Positions 39,055-48,851 of a stretch of 64,000 nt of DNA are shown piece by piece. Origin of the DNA: an uncultured Alphaproteobacteria bacterium (lineage in GTDB: Bacteria > Pseudomonadota > Alphaproteobacteria > Methylaequorales > Methylaequoraceae); the NCBI GenBank assembly GCA_902563505.1, contig CACEXK010000004.1:1-64000 (forward strand), given 5' to 3'. Both the position numbers and the translations under genes were made by a program. The stretch's first letter is position 1. Each line of letters begins with the position of its first letter. The notes beneath the pieces were generated by a model. That model was not told where the DNA came from. It saw nothing but the letters and a program-made list of their open reading frames with translations, and searched no databases.

Positions 39055-39714
39055 TTATACTTCAAGAAAATATTTATTTTTCTTTTGGATCAAAAAATCT
39101 GGCTTGCTTGGATTTTTTTCAATTTTTCTTCTTAATCTGTATATTAATGATTCTAATGTGTGTGTGTGTAATACTTTATTGTGTCCCCAAACTTTCTGCA
39201 AAATTTCATTTTTTGTTGATCCGTTTCTATTTATGATCAAAAATTTTAAAAATTTATTTTCTAATTCTGTTAAATTAATTTCAGCTTGTTTCTTTTCATC
39301 TATTAAGCTTGATCTTTTCGGATAAAAGATAAGGTTACCTATTTTTGCTAAAGGTGAAATATCTTTATTTCCATCAGCAACATGGTGAAGAATTTTAACA
39401 AAATTGCGAAATATTATAGGTAAATTAATACTATAAATTTCTTTATTTATATCTTCTAAATTTAAATCCTTTTTTGAAAATATAAGAATTTTCGCTTGAT
39501 TGTTTTTAGATTTAATTATTTTATTAATTTCATCAAGTTTATGGTCAATTGATATATCTATTAATATTATTTTTTGCTTACTGGGATATTCAGTTATCTC
39601 TCTTAAACTTTTAAAAAATTTAATATGAAATTTTTCATTTGAAATTAAATTTATCAATTCATCCAGAAAAAAACTCTTCTTAAATATAGCTATAATATTT
39701 TTATCACTTGGCAT
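39055..39714 (-). CDS. OmpR/PhoB-type winged-helix protein with degenerate receiver-like domain
   Basis: C-terminal INLTELENKFLKFLIINRNGSTKNEILQKVWGHNKVLHTHTLESLIYRLRRKIE; N-terminal region receiver-sized but poorly conserved. Confidence 0.8.
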   Translation of the reverse strand: MPSDKNIIAIFKKSFFLDELINLISNEKFHIKFFKSLREITEYPSKQKIILIDISIDHKLDEINKIIKSKNNQAKILIFSKKDLNLEDINKEIYSINLPIIFRNFVKILHHVADGNKDISPLAKIGNLIFYPKRSSLIDEKKQAEINLTELENKFLKFLIINRNGSTKNEILQKVWGHNKVLHTHTLESLIYRLRRKIEKNPSKPDFLIQKKNKYFLEV

Positions 39715-39726
39715 ATTCTCTAAATT

Positions 39727-40239
39727 ATGACAAATATTTTTATAATTAGATCTAAAAAAAAAAATATAGCATATGTTTATTATGAAAAGAAAAAAATTAT
39801 TTGTTATATTGGTAAAAATGGTATTGGGAAAAAAAATAGAGAGGGTGATTTAATTACTCCTAAGGGAAATTACAAAGTCGAAAAAGTTTTTCTCAGAACA
39901 GATAGAGTTTTTAGAGTCAAGTCACCATTACCAATTTCACAAATAAATCAATCAAATATATGGTGCATAGATCCAAAAAACAAAAAATATAATTGTTTTT
40001 TGAAAAAACCCATAAATTGCTTTTATGAAAAATTACATAGAAAAGATGAAGCTTATGACATAATTGTATCAACAAATTTTAATTCAAAACCAATTAAAAA
40101 GCACAGGGGCAGTGCTATTTTTATTCATTGCATGGGACCAAAAAATAACTTTACAGAGGGTTGTATTGCTCTTGGAAAGAAAGATTTGATTGATTTATTA
40201 AAAGAACTTAAACCCTCAACTAGAATAATAATTCGTTAA
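39727..40239 (+). CDS. L,D-transpeptidase (YkuD) catalytic-domain protein
   Basis: GDLITPKGNYKV and GSAIFIHCMGPKNNFTEGCIALGKKDL (HxnG..GCI/V motif). Confidence 0.85.
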   Translation: MTNIFIIRSKKKNIAYVYYEKKKIICYIGKNGIGKKNREGDLITPKGNYKVEKVFLRTDRVFRVKSPLPISQINQSNIWCIDPKNKKYNCFLKKPINCFYEKLHRKDEAYDIIVSTNFNSKPIKKHRGSAIFIHCMGPKNNFTEGCIALGKKDLIDLLKELKPSTRIIIR

Positions 40240-40907
40240 TTTCTTGGTCCAAAAACACCTGAACCTATTCTCAAATGGGTTGCTCCGAATTGGATAGCCT
40301 TCTCATAATCGTCAGACATCCCCATACTAGCATTTTTTAAATTATTTTTATCACACAGATTTCTAAGTAAACTAAAATATATTGAAGGCTCATCGTTTAA
40401 CGGAGGAATACACATTAGACCAGTCAAATTTAAATTCATATCATTTCGACACCATTTGACAAATTCAGAAACTTCCTGAATTTCTACTCCACTCTTTTGA
40501 GACTCTTTACCTATATTTACTTGTGCAAAAAATTCATAGTTTTTTTTACTCTGGCTAGAGTCAATGAAATCTCTGATTCTTTTAACAACTTTTTCTCTAT
40601 CAATTGTTTGAATTATATCAAAAGTCTCCAAGGCTGTTTTGACTTTATTTGATTGGAGTGGACCAATAAGATGTAACTCTATTTCTTTGTTTTTCTCTTT
40701 CATATTTCTCCACTTTTCATTAGCTTCTTGAACTTTATTTTCTCCAAAAACTTTATGCCCGTGCTGAATTACTAATTTTATTTTTTCCATCGCAAATGTT
40801 TTGGAGACAACAACTAGCTTTGGGCTTTTTGAGGTTTTTGAAAACTTCTTATTAAAATAATCTATTTGATTTATAATATTTGAATAATTTTTAATAATTT
40901 CATGCAT
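40236..40907 (-). CDS. YggS/PROSC family PLP-binding protein
   Basis: LVVVSKTFAMEKIKLVIQHGHKVFGENKVQEANEKW, HLIGPLQSNKVK, MGMSDDYEKAIQFGATHLRIGSGVFG. Confidence 0.95.
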   Translation of the reverse strand: MHEIIKNYSNIINQIDYFNKKFSKTSKSPKLVVVSKTFAMEKIKLVIQHGHKVFGENKVQEANEKWRNMKEKNKEIELHLIGPLQSNKVKTALETFDIIQTIDREKVVKRIRDFIDSSQSKKNYEFFAQVNIGKESQKSGVEIQEVSEFVKWCRNDMNLNLTGLMCIPPLNDEPSIYFSLLRNLCDKNNLKNASMGMSDDYEKAIQFGATHLRIGSGVFGPRN

Positions 40908-41503
40908 GTCGAAATACTACCAGTCAAATTATAGTGTTTTTAACCTTCCAAATGAATGGTTTTTTTTTAATCCATTTCAAAAAAAAAATAATGATTTTTT
41001 CTTTAAAATTAAAAGACATACCGGCATTGTTTTTTTTCATAATAGTTATCAAAAAAATTGTAAATTTTTAGAACAAATTCAACCCTTTGTAAAATGGTGT
41101 AAGAATAAAAGAATGAAGTTTTTGGTTCAATGTTCTCTGACTTGGGCGAACAAATACAAACCCTTTGGTATTTTGATTGACCATGAAAATAATCAGTTAA
41201 ATAATATGCTAAACATAAATATATTAAAAAAAAAGATTTTTGATTGCAACAAAAATACATAGTATCATTGAAGCAAATGCTCAAAAACATAAATTCAATG
41301 TTTTCTTCATTTCTAATGTATTCCCTACAAATTCTCATCCGGATAGATCAAAAATAAATTTTTTTGTTTTTTTCTCTATTTGTAATTTTTTAAAAAATAA
41401 AAAAGTTTTTGCTTTAGGCGGAGTTACAAAAAAGAATTATAATCGTTTAAAAAATAAAAATTTAAATGGATTTGGTGGTATAAGTTATTTTATAAAAAAA
41501 TAA
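40906..41503 (+). pseudogene. Thiamine-phosphate-synthase-like (TMP-TENI) gene split into two overlapping frames (40906..41262 and 41240..41503)
   Basis: The second frame carries the C-terminal TMP-synthase pattern (ATKIHSIIEANAQKHKFNVFFISNVFPTNSHPD..ALGGVTKKNYNRL..FGGISYF); the first carries the N-terminal half. Frame change lies at or near A9 (41226..41234). Pseudogene, slippage or assembly error not resolved. Confidence 0.65.
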
Positions 41504-41504
41504 A

Positions 41505-44036
41505 ATGCAAAATTATCATCCTCAAAAAATTGAAAAAAAATGGCAAGCCAGATGGATTAATGAAAAAGTTAATGCGGCCCACATATGCGATAAAGAAAAA
41601 TTTTATGTTTTAGAAATGTTTCCTTATCCATCAGGAAAAATCCACATGGGTCATCTAAGAAATTATACCATCGGTGATGTTGTGGCACGCTTCTTTAAAA
41701 ATAATAATTTTAATGTTCTACATCCTATGGGTTGGGATAGTTTTGGAATGCCTGCAGAAAATGCAGCAATAGAAAACAATCTCAGTGCAAGAAAATGGAC
41801 TGAAGAAAATATTTCAAATATGAAAAAACAATTACAGTCAATTGGTCTTGCGATTGACTGGAACAGAGAAATATCAACATGCAGTGATGAATATTACAAA
41901 CATCAACAAAAATTATTTATCGATCTCTATAATAAAGGATTAATTTATAAAAAAGATAGTTATGTAAATTGGGATCCCGTAGACAATACTGTTCTAGCTA
42001 ATGAGCAAGTTATTGATGGGAGAGGCTGGCGATCAGGAGCAATTGTTGAAAAGAAAAAATTGTCACAATGGTTTTTAAAGATAACAGCTTTTTCTAAAGA
42101 GCTTTTAGATGATTTGAAAGGACTAGATGAATGGCCAGAAAAAGTTAAAACAATGCAAAAAAATTGGATAGGTTATTCTGATGGAGCTGAAATAATATTT
42201 AAAGTTGTTAATAAAAACCTGGAAATAAAAGTTTTTACTACAAGACCAGAAACTATTTTTGGTGCTAGTTTCATTGCTGTTTCAGTTGAACATGAACTTA
42301 ATTTATTATTTAATCATGACAAAGGGTTCCAGATATTTAGAGAAAAGTGCCTAAAAAATCAATCCAGAATTGATAATGAAGATGAAAAATTAAGTTTTCC
42401 TACCAAGCTTTTTGTTGAACATCCTTTTATTAAAGAGAAAACTTTACCTGTTTTTTTTGCCAATTATGTTCTAATGGACTACGGAAATGGTGCAATATTT
42501 GGATGTCCAGCTCACGATAACAGAGACTATGATTTTGCTAAAAAGTTCAAGATTTCGATAACTAATGTAATAAAAACTGTAAAGAAAAATGAAGGTGGGG
42601 AATTGCCTTATTCAGGAATCTCTGAAAATGACATAATGATTAATTCAGAATTTTTAAATGATCTAAAAATATCGGAGGCAAAAAAAACAATAATTAATAA
42701 ATTAATAAAAACAGGAAAAGGTAAAAAAAAAATTGGATTTAAATTGAGAGATTGGGGTATTTCAAGACAAAGGTATTGGGGGTGTCCAATACCAGTGATT
42801 TATAAAGAAGATGGTGAAATTCAGACAGTTAGTGAAAGTGAGCTGCCAATAAAACTCCCAGATGATATTGACCTCTCGAAACCTGGAAACCCCCTAGTAA
42901 ATCACTCATCATGGAAAAAAACTAAATGCAGTATCACTGGTCTCAACGCAACGCGTGAAACTGATACATTAGATACTTTTTTTGATTCATCTTGGTATTA
43001 TTTGAGATTTTGTTCACCAAAAATTAAAGACAAGCCATTCAATGAAGAGGATATAAATTATTGGATGCCGGTTGATCATTATATTGGTGGTATTGAGCAT
43101 GCAATTCTGCATTTACTATATTCAAGGTTTTTTTCTAGAGCTCTAAAAGAATGTAATTACAAAATACCTAAGGAACCATTTAAAAAATTGATAACCCAAG
43201 GAATGGTTTGTCATGAAACTTTCAAAAACAAAAAGGGTAAATGGATAGAACCAGGAGAAGTTGTTTTTAAAAATGGGAAGTACTATCATAATACTGAAGA
43301 ATTGATCAAAGGACGCTCAGAAAAAATGAGTAAATCAAAAAAAAATGTTGTTGACCCAGACGAAATAATAGAAATATATGGAGCTGATACAGCAAGACTT
43401 TTCATGATTTCTGATTCACCACCGGAGAGAGATCTTGAATGGTCAATTGATGGGATTAAAGCAACTCATAAATATCTATGTAAAATTTTTGATTTTTTAA
43501 GTAAAGATTTAAAGTTTGTCCTAGATACGGGAAAATTAGATGGAAAAAAATTAAATGAATTTGAAAAAAATATATATACTTTTGTAAATACAACTATTTA
43601 TAGTTTTACTGAAGATATTAAAAGCTACAGATTCAATACAGCTGTTGCAAAATTAAGGGAACTATCTAATAAAATTTTAACGAGAGGAATCTGCTCAGAT
43701 CTTTTTGACTATTCCTGGTCAATTTTTTTAAGGCTCATTTCCATAATTACACCTCATCTTTCTCAAGAAATTGCAAGTAAATCAGGTTATAATAAACTTC
43801 TTTGTGATTTAGACTGGCCATCTTATGATAAATTATGCTTAACTTCAAAAAATGTTAAAATGGTTGTGCAAAAAAATGGGAAGAAAAAATTGTTGTTAGA
43901 AGTTCCAATGGATATAGATCAGGATGAAGTTATAAAAATTTTGTTTAATCATAATTCAAAATTAGGAATTGAACTTAAAACATCTGTGAAAAAGATAATA
44001 TTTATAAAAAATAAAATCATAAATTTTGTAAAATGA
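41505..44036 (+). CDS. leuS: Leucyl-tRNA synthetase
   Basis: 843 aa; [52 protein letters not shown]. Confidence 0.98.
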   Translation: MQNYHPQKIEKKWQARWINEKVNAAHICDKEKFYVLEMFPYPSGKIHMGHLRNYTIGDVVARFFKNNNFNVLHPMGWDSFGMPAENAAIENNLSARKWTEENISNMKKQLQSIGLAIDWNREISTCSDEYYKHQQKLFIDLYNKGLIYKKDSYVNWDPVDNTVLANEQVIDGRGWRSGAIVEKKKLSQWFLKITAFSKELLDDLKGLDEWPEKVKTMQKNWIGYSDGAEIIFKVVNKNLEIKVFTTRPETIFGASFIAVSVEHELNLLFNHDKGFQIFREKCLKNQSRIDNEDEKLSFPTKLFVEHPFIKEKTLPVFFANYVLMDYGNGAIFGCPAHDNRDYDFAKKFKISITNVIKTVKKNEGGELPYSGISENDIMINSEFLNDLKISEAKKTIINKLIKTGKGKKKIGFKLRDWGISRQRYWGCPIPVIYKEDGEIQTVSESELPIKLPDDIDLSKPGNPLVNHSSWKKTKCSITGLNATRETDTLDTFFDSSWYYLRFCSPKIKDKPFNEEDINYWMPVDHYIGGIEHAILHLLYSRFFSRALKECNYKIPKEPFKKLITQGMVCHETFKNKKGKWIEPGEVVFKNGKYYHNTEELIKGRSEKMSKSKKNVVDPDEIIEIYGADTARLFMISDSPPERDLEWSIDGIKATHKYLCKIFDFLSKDLKFVLDTGKLDGKKLNEFEKNIYTFVNTTIYSFTEDIKSYRFNTAVAKLRELSNKILTRGICSDLFDYSWSIFLRLISIITPHLSQEIASKSGYNKLLCDLDWPSYDKLCLTSKNVKMVVQKNGKKKLLLEVPMDIDQDEVIKILFNHNSKLGIELKTSVKKIIFIKNKIINFVK

Positions 44037-44533
44037 AAAATTTTTTGGTTTTATTGTTCTTAAGTACTTTTTTTATAATTAACAGTTGTTCATTCAAGCC
44101 ACTTTATAATAGCAACCAGTTTTTTTCTAAGTACAAAGTAGAAATACTTGTTAAATCAAAAGACAAATATGAAAACAATGCAAACCAATTAAAAAACATA
44201 CTCGATGGTAAGTTAAACTCTTCTTCATCTAAGTCATCAAATCTTAAACTAATAGTTTCTATTAATAGATATGAATCAGACTTAGGTATAAACAAAAATT
44301 TGTATACTTTTAGAAAAATGTTATCTTTCGATGTTATTTATTCTTTTTATGATAAGAAAGGATTGTTAACATCGGGAAAAGTGACTAATAAAGCAAGTTA
44401 TAATATTACTGCTAATACTTATGCAAACATTGTATCAAGAGAAGATGCATCTAAAAAATTAATATTATCAATTTCTAAAAATTTAAGTAATTTAATATTG
44501 GCAAAGGATTTTAGGAGAAAAATTTCACCGTGA
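44033..44533 (+). CDS. lptE: LptE-like LPS-assembly lipoprotein
   Basis: Lipobox, CSFKPLY start, size, and position between leuS and holA. Confidence 0.75.
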   Translation: MKNFLVLLFLSTFFIINSCSFKPLYNSNQFFSKYKVEILVKSKDKYENNANQLKNILDGKLNSSSSKSSNLKLIVSINRYESDLGINKNLYTFRKMLSFDVIYSFYDKKGLLTSGKVTNKASYNITANTYANIVSREDASKKLILSISKNLSNLILAKDFRRKISP

Positions 44534-45558
44534 TAATTAAATCTTCTGTATTTCTAAGTGAGTTAAAACAATACATCTCAAAAAGATTTTTTTTGATCTA
44601 CGGTCCTAATTTAGGAAAGGTAGAGTATTGTTCTAAAAATATTGTTAAAGCACTTAAAGAAAAAGAAGAAAAATATGGTGTTGTTAATGTTTCACAAGAA
44701 GAATTCTTAAAAGAGAATTTTTCTGGTCTTATTAAAAAGTATGATTGTCATGATATTTTTGGAAAGAAGAATATATTGGTATTTTCATCAATAGAAATTA
44801 GATCAATTAAGGAATTAATAGAATCTTTAGATAATTATAAATTTAATTATTTGTATATAATTTTAAAATTCGAGAATCTTAAAAAAAAATCTGAAATTAG
44901 AGATTTCTTTGAAAAGAACAATGATTGTATTTGTGTTCCTTGTTATGAAGAAACATCTTGGGAGAAAAAAAAAACTATAAAAGAATTTTTTAAAAATGAA
45001 AATCTAGAAATAAGTAGTGCACAAGTCGAGCAATTATCAGAAAAATTGACAAATGAAAAATTTGAGATTTTATCCGAATTAGAAAAAAAAATTATTTTTT
45101 TAAAACATAAAAAAAAAACTATTGAAGAACTTCTAAATAAATTTGAAAAAACAGTGTTTCATGACGAAACTGAATTTATATATGAGTTGGTTTCTGGAAA
45201 AAAACAAAAAATAAATGATTATTTATTTAATTCTGGTCAATTTCAGAATAATGAGATAAAAATTATTAATTTTTTATCAGACCATTTTGCAAAGCTTTTA
45301 ATCGTAAAAGGTAAAGTTCAAGAAGGTACATCTCTAGAAGAAGCTATAAGATCCCTTAAACCACCCATTTTTTTTAAATATATAGATAGATTTAAAATGC
45401 AGGTCGGTTTGTGGAAAGAAAATGAAATAAACGAAGTTTTAAAACAACTTTATATTTGTCAAAGCAATTTTTTTGAGGGCTTAAAATCTGCCAGATATAA
45501 ATTCCTTTTTTTGATCCTAAAAATATTGAATAAAAAATCTAAATCTACAGTTTATTAG
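44530..45558 (+). CDS. holA: DNA polymerase III subunit delta
   Basis: FFLIYGPNLGKVEYCSKNIVKAL and HolA-like C-terminal domain; operon context leuS-lptE-holA. Confidence 0.85.
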   Translation: MIIKSSVFLSELKQYISKRFFLIYGPNLGKVEYCSKNIVKALKEKEEKYGVVNVSQEEFLKENFSGLIKKYDCHDIFGKKNILVFSSIEIRSIKELIESLDNYKFNYLYIILKFENLKKKSEIRDFFEKNNDCICVPCYEETSWEKKKTIKEFFKNENLEISSAQVEQLSEKLTNEKFEILSELEKKIIFLKHKKKTIEELLNKFEKTVFHDETEFIYELVSGKKQKINDYLFNSGQFQNNEIKIINFLSDHFAKLLIVKGKVQEGTSLEEAIRSLKPPIFFKYIDRFKMQVGLWKENEINEVLKQLYICQSNFFEGLKSARYKFLFLILKILNKKSKSTVY

Positions 45559-46162
45559 TAAAAGTTTCAATTTTCTCTTTTAACTTTTCCCTGCTACAAT
45601 TTGTATTAATTTTTAATGATATAAAATTATCAAAACTTGAAATTCGTGAAAGTTGATTTTTTAAAATTGTCTTCAATTTTTCCTCGTTCATATTTTTTCT
45701 CCTGAGCACTCTCTTTTTCTGAGTAAATTCATCTGTGTAAAGATAAATTATTTTATCATAAGAATAATGAAGTTTTTTTTCAAATAATAAGGGAACATCA
45801 AAAAATAAAATTCTTTCTTTAATATTATTATTTATAAAAACTTTTTTTATCTTGTATAATTCAGGATAAATTATTTTTTCGAGTTTTTTTAATTCTTTTT
45901 TATCTTTAAATACATAACTGCCCAGCACATTTCTATCAATCTGCCCTTTCTCATCAAACAAATTTTTAATTTTCTTCAAAAATACTGAAGCAATATTTGT
46001 TTTAACATTTTTTTTCAAATAAATTTTACTCACTTCTTTGTCTGACTGAAATACTTTGAAACCGAGTTTAGTAATAATATTTGAAATTGTTGTTTTGCCA
46101 GAACCAATATTTCCAGTTATTGCTATTTTAAATTTTTTTTTCACATAATTTTCTTGCTTCAT
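45545..46162 (-). CDS. coaE: Dephospho-CoA kinase
   Basis: IAITGNIGSGKTTISNII, FQSDKEVSKIY, VPLLFEKKL. Confidence 0.95.
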   Translation of the reverse strand: MKQENYVKKKFKIAITGNIGSGKTTISNIITKLGFKVFQSDKEVSKIYLKKNVKTNIASVFLKKIKNLFDEKGQIDRNVLGSYVFKDKKELKKLEKIIYPELYKIKKVFINNNIKERILFFDVPLLFEKKLHYSYDKIIYLYTDEFTQKKRVLRRKNMNEEKLKTILKNQLSRISSFDNFISLKINTNCSREKLKEKIETFTNKL

Positions 46163-46955
46163 ACAAATCTTGATTTGTTAATTTAATATTGAACCACAAC
46201 GAAAAAGAAATTGCTGCTTGATGAATTAACATTCCTAGCCCATTGAAAGTGCGGAATCCTTTTTTTTTAAACTCTTTAATTAATTGAGTTTCTGGTGGAT
46301 TGTAAATTATATCATATAAAATTACACTTGCGTTTAACATTCCTTTATTAACTTTTAAACATTCAGACTTTTTCATTCCATATGATGAAGTGTTCACAAT
46401 AATATCTGTATCTTTGTCCGGTGTTGCTGTTTCCCAATCTGCCAAACTCAGTGAGACTTTGTTATTTGCAAATTTGGTTATTATTTCTTTCGCGTTGCTT
46501 TCTGTTCTATTCAAAATTTGTACTTTATTTACTTTCTGCGAAATTAATTCGGCCAATATTCCTTGAGCTGCTCCGCCGGCTCCTATCAAAAAAATGTTTT
46601 TACCTCGAACTTTGATTTTAGCTTCTTCTGATAATGAATTTATGAAACCTTTACCATCTGTGTTTTCACCAACTATTTTTTTATTTTTTTGATAAATTGT
46701 ATTTATTGCGTTACTCTTCAAAGCAACTGGCGTGAGACTATCTACTAGTTCAAATATTTTGTTTTTATAAGGTAAAGTTATATTAAGCCCTTTTATTTCT
46801 TTTTTTCTAACTTGCTCAATAATTGTATTTAAATCTGCCTCTTCAATCTCTTTTTTTAAATATTTATTATTTAGATTATATTTTTTTATCCAATGATTAT
46901 GAATTAAAGGTGATAATGAGTGTTTTATTGGTTTTCCTATTACTAAAAGATTCAT
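46128..46955 (-). CDS. aroE: Shikimate dehydrogenase
   Basis: VIGKPIKHSLSPLIHNHWI, GLNITLPYK, GENTDGKGF, IGAGGAAQGI, GLGMLIHQAAISF. Confidence 0.96.
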   Translation of the reverse strand: MNLLVIGKPIKHSLSPLIHNHWIKKYNLNNKYLKKEIEEADLNTIIEQVRKKEIKGLNITLPYKNKIFELVDSLTPVALKSNAINTIYQKNKKIVGENTDGKGFINSLSEEAKIKVRGKNIFLIGAGGAAQGILAELISQKVNKVQILNRTESNAKEIITKFANNKVSLSLADWETATPDKDTDIIVNTSSYGMKKSECLKVNKGMLNASVILYDIIYNPPETQLIKEFKKKGFRTFNGLGMLIHQAAISFSLWFNIKLTNQDLYEARKLCEKKI

Positions 46956-47578
46956 ATCTTTTTGTTTCCTAGTTGAGTTAAAAAATTATTCAATGGGAAG
47001 CCAGTTATTGTTTCTAGGTCGCCGCTTATCACTTGCATAAAATTATATTTATAATTATCTTCGATTTTATATGATCCCACTGAATTTAATGCTGTTTCTT
47101 TGTTTTTATATAAATACCCATTAATTTCTTTTTGACTAATTTTTTTAAAATGAATTTCTGCCATTTTTGATTCTTGAAAAAAAAGTTTTTGCTGATCAAA
47201 AACACATATAGCACTGTACAATTTATGGTTTTTTCCTGTTAGATAAGCTATGTTTCTTGCCGCTTCTTTTATATTCTTTGGTTTACTTATAACTTTCCCT
47301 CCACATTCTAAAATCTGATCTGACGCAATTATAATTTGATTAGGAAAATCATTTTTTATTGATTCTACCTTTTTCCTTGCTAATATTTCCGCCTGTTTTC
47401 TGGCTGACTTTTTTTTGTTTTTTTGTTTTTCGCTTTCTTCGTCAATTTTATGCTTTACGGTCTTTATGTTCTGAAATATCTCCATAGCTATTCTAATTCT
47501 TGTCTGACTGGACGATGCTAGAACAAACTGTTGGCTCTTTGTTATTAACTTTACTTTTTTGTTTTGTTGCAATTCCAT
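46952..47578 (-). CDS. maf: Maf-family nucleotide pyrophosphatase
   Basis: FVLASSSQTRIRI, IIIASDQILECGGKVISKP, AARNIAYLTGKNHKLYSAI. Confidence 0.92.
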   Translation of the reverse strand: MELQQNKKVKLITKSQQFVLASSSQTRIRIAMEIFQNIKTVKHKIDEESEKQKNKKKSARKQAEILARKKVESIKNDFPNQIIIASDQILECGGKVISKPKNIKEAARNIAYLTGKNHKLYSAICVFDQQKLFFQESKMAEIHFKKISQKEINGYLYKNKETALNSVGSYKIEDNYKYNFMQVISGDLETITGFPLNNFLTQLGNKKI

Positions 47579-47834
47579 ACACTTTTTTCTAACTATTTTT
47601 TCAACATGTTAAATATGTCTATTTTTTTCTTAACAAATTTATCCTCGTTACTCGATACTTTTTTTTCCACAAATATTGTATTTTTTTTAAGCTGTTCATT
47701 AAATTACTCACAAGTTTTACACAATTTTACGTTTTAATAAACTGTTGGCAAAATGTTAGTATTTAGTTACAAACATAATTAAGCTTACAACAACTACAAC
47801 AACCTTTATATATATATATAGTAATAGTAGAATT
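47579..47834. other. Putative chromosomal replication origin (oriC) between maf and hemE
   Basis: 256-bp AT-rich intergenic region between divergent maf and hemE, the location of the origin known in Caulobacter/Rickettsia; near-consensus DnaA boxes TTTTCCACA (47663), TTACTCACA (47704), TTTTACACA (47715); AT-only tract near 47808..47820. Confidence 0.65.
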
Positions 47835-48851
47835 ATGGATAAAATACATTTATCAAAAGAAAAAAAACCGCCAATTTGGTTTATGCGTCAAGCAGGACGA
47901 TATTTGCCAGAATACCAAAAAATTAGAAAGGAAAAGAAAGATTTTCTAGACCTCTGTTTTTCTCCTGATCTTGCAAGCAAAATTTCTTTTCAGCCAATTC
48001 AAAGGTTTAATTTAGATTTTATTATACTGTTTTGTGATATTCTTGTGATCCCACATTCTCTTGGGCAAAAAGTTGAATTTATTGATGGTAAAGGACCAGT
48101 GCTTGATCCAATATCTTCAATAAAGGATTTAGATTATAAGAACATGACACTGATTTTAAAAAAACTAAATCCAGTTTTTGAAACTTTAGATTGTATTTCA
48201 AAAAGGAAGAAAGATAAAAAGTTAATTGGTTTTTGTGGAGGTCCATTTACTGTTTTAAATTATATGATTGAGGGAGGCACGTCAAAAGATCATAAGAAGA
48301 TTAAAGAATTTATTAAAAATAATAGGTTGAAAGCAAAAGAAATAATAAAAGTGATAACAGATGTTTCATCGGAATATTTAAAAAAACAAATTGAGAATGG
48401 AGCAGACCTAGTTCAGATTTTTGAGTCATGGGCAAGTTTGCTGGATGGAGAAGACTTCAATGAATTCATAGTAGAACCCAATGCTAAAATAAGTAGGGAG
48501 ATAAGAGAATATTCAAGAGATGTTAAGATCATTCATTTTCCTAGAGGGTCGAAGAAAAATTTGTTGACATTTGTTAATGAAGTTGTATGTGATGTTCTAT
48601 CTTTAGATGAGAACTTTCCTAACGAAATTATGAGAATAGCAAAAAGAAAAAAAATGGTTTTACAAGGAAACTTAAGTCCACAAATACTAGTTGAAGGTGG
48701 CGAAAGATTAGAAAGGGAAGTAAAAATCATTCTGGAAAAATTTAAAAACAATAAACATATATTTAATCTTTCGCACGGCATTTTACCAACCACTCCCATT
48801 GAGAATGTAGAAAAAACAATAGAAATTGTAAGAAATTATGAAACTTCCTGA
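47835..48851 (+). CDS. hemE: Uroporphyrinogen decarboxylase
   Basis: PPIWFMRQAGRYLPEYQKIR, GFCGGPFTVLNYMIEGG, NLSHGILPTTPIENV. Confidence 0.97.
   Translation: MDKIHLSKEKKPPIWFMRQAGRYLPEYQKIRKEKKDFLDLCFSPDLASKISFQPIQRFNLDFIILFCDILVIPHSLGQKVEFIDGKGPVLDPISSIKDLDYKNMTLILKKLNPVFETLDCISKRKKDKKLIGFCGGPFTVLNYMIEGGTSKDHKKIKEFIKNNRLKAKEIIKVITDVSSEYLKKQIENGADLVQIFESWASLLDGEDFNEFIVEPNAKISREIREYSRDVKIIHFPRGSKKNLLTFVNEVVCDVLSLDENFPNEIMRIAKRKKMVLQGNLSPQILVEGGERLEREVKIILEKFKNNKHIFNLSHGILPTTPIENVEKTIEIVRNYETS

Noticed and set aside
41009-41338. 109-aa minus-strand ORF across the split TMP-synthase-like gene
   Set aside because: No family features; the plus-strand frames carry recognisable TMP-synthase motifs, so the antisense frame is the less likely coding strand.
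47687-47702. TTAA-N8-TTAA in the putative oriC resembling a CtrA site
   Set aside because: The CtrA consensus needs a 7-bp spacer; TTAA pairs are expected by chance in such AT-rich DNA.
47808-47820. TATATATATATA microsatellite upstream of hemE
   Set aside because: Not reported as a separate repeat; low-complexity AT, only relevant as a possible unwinding region of the putative origin.
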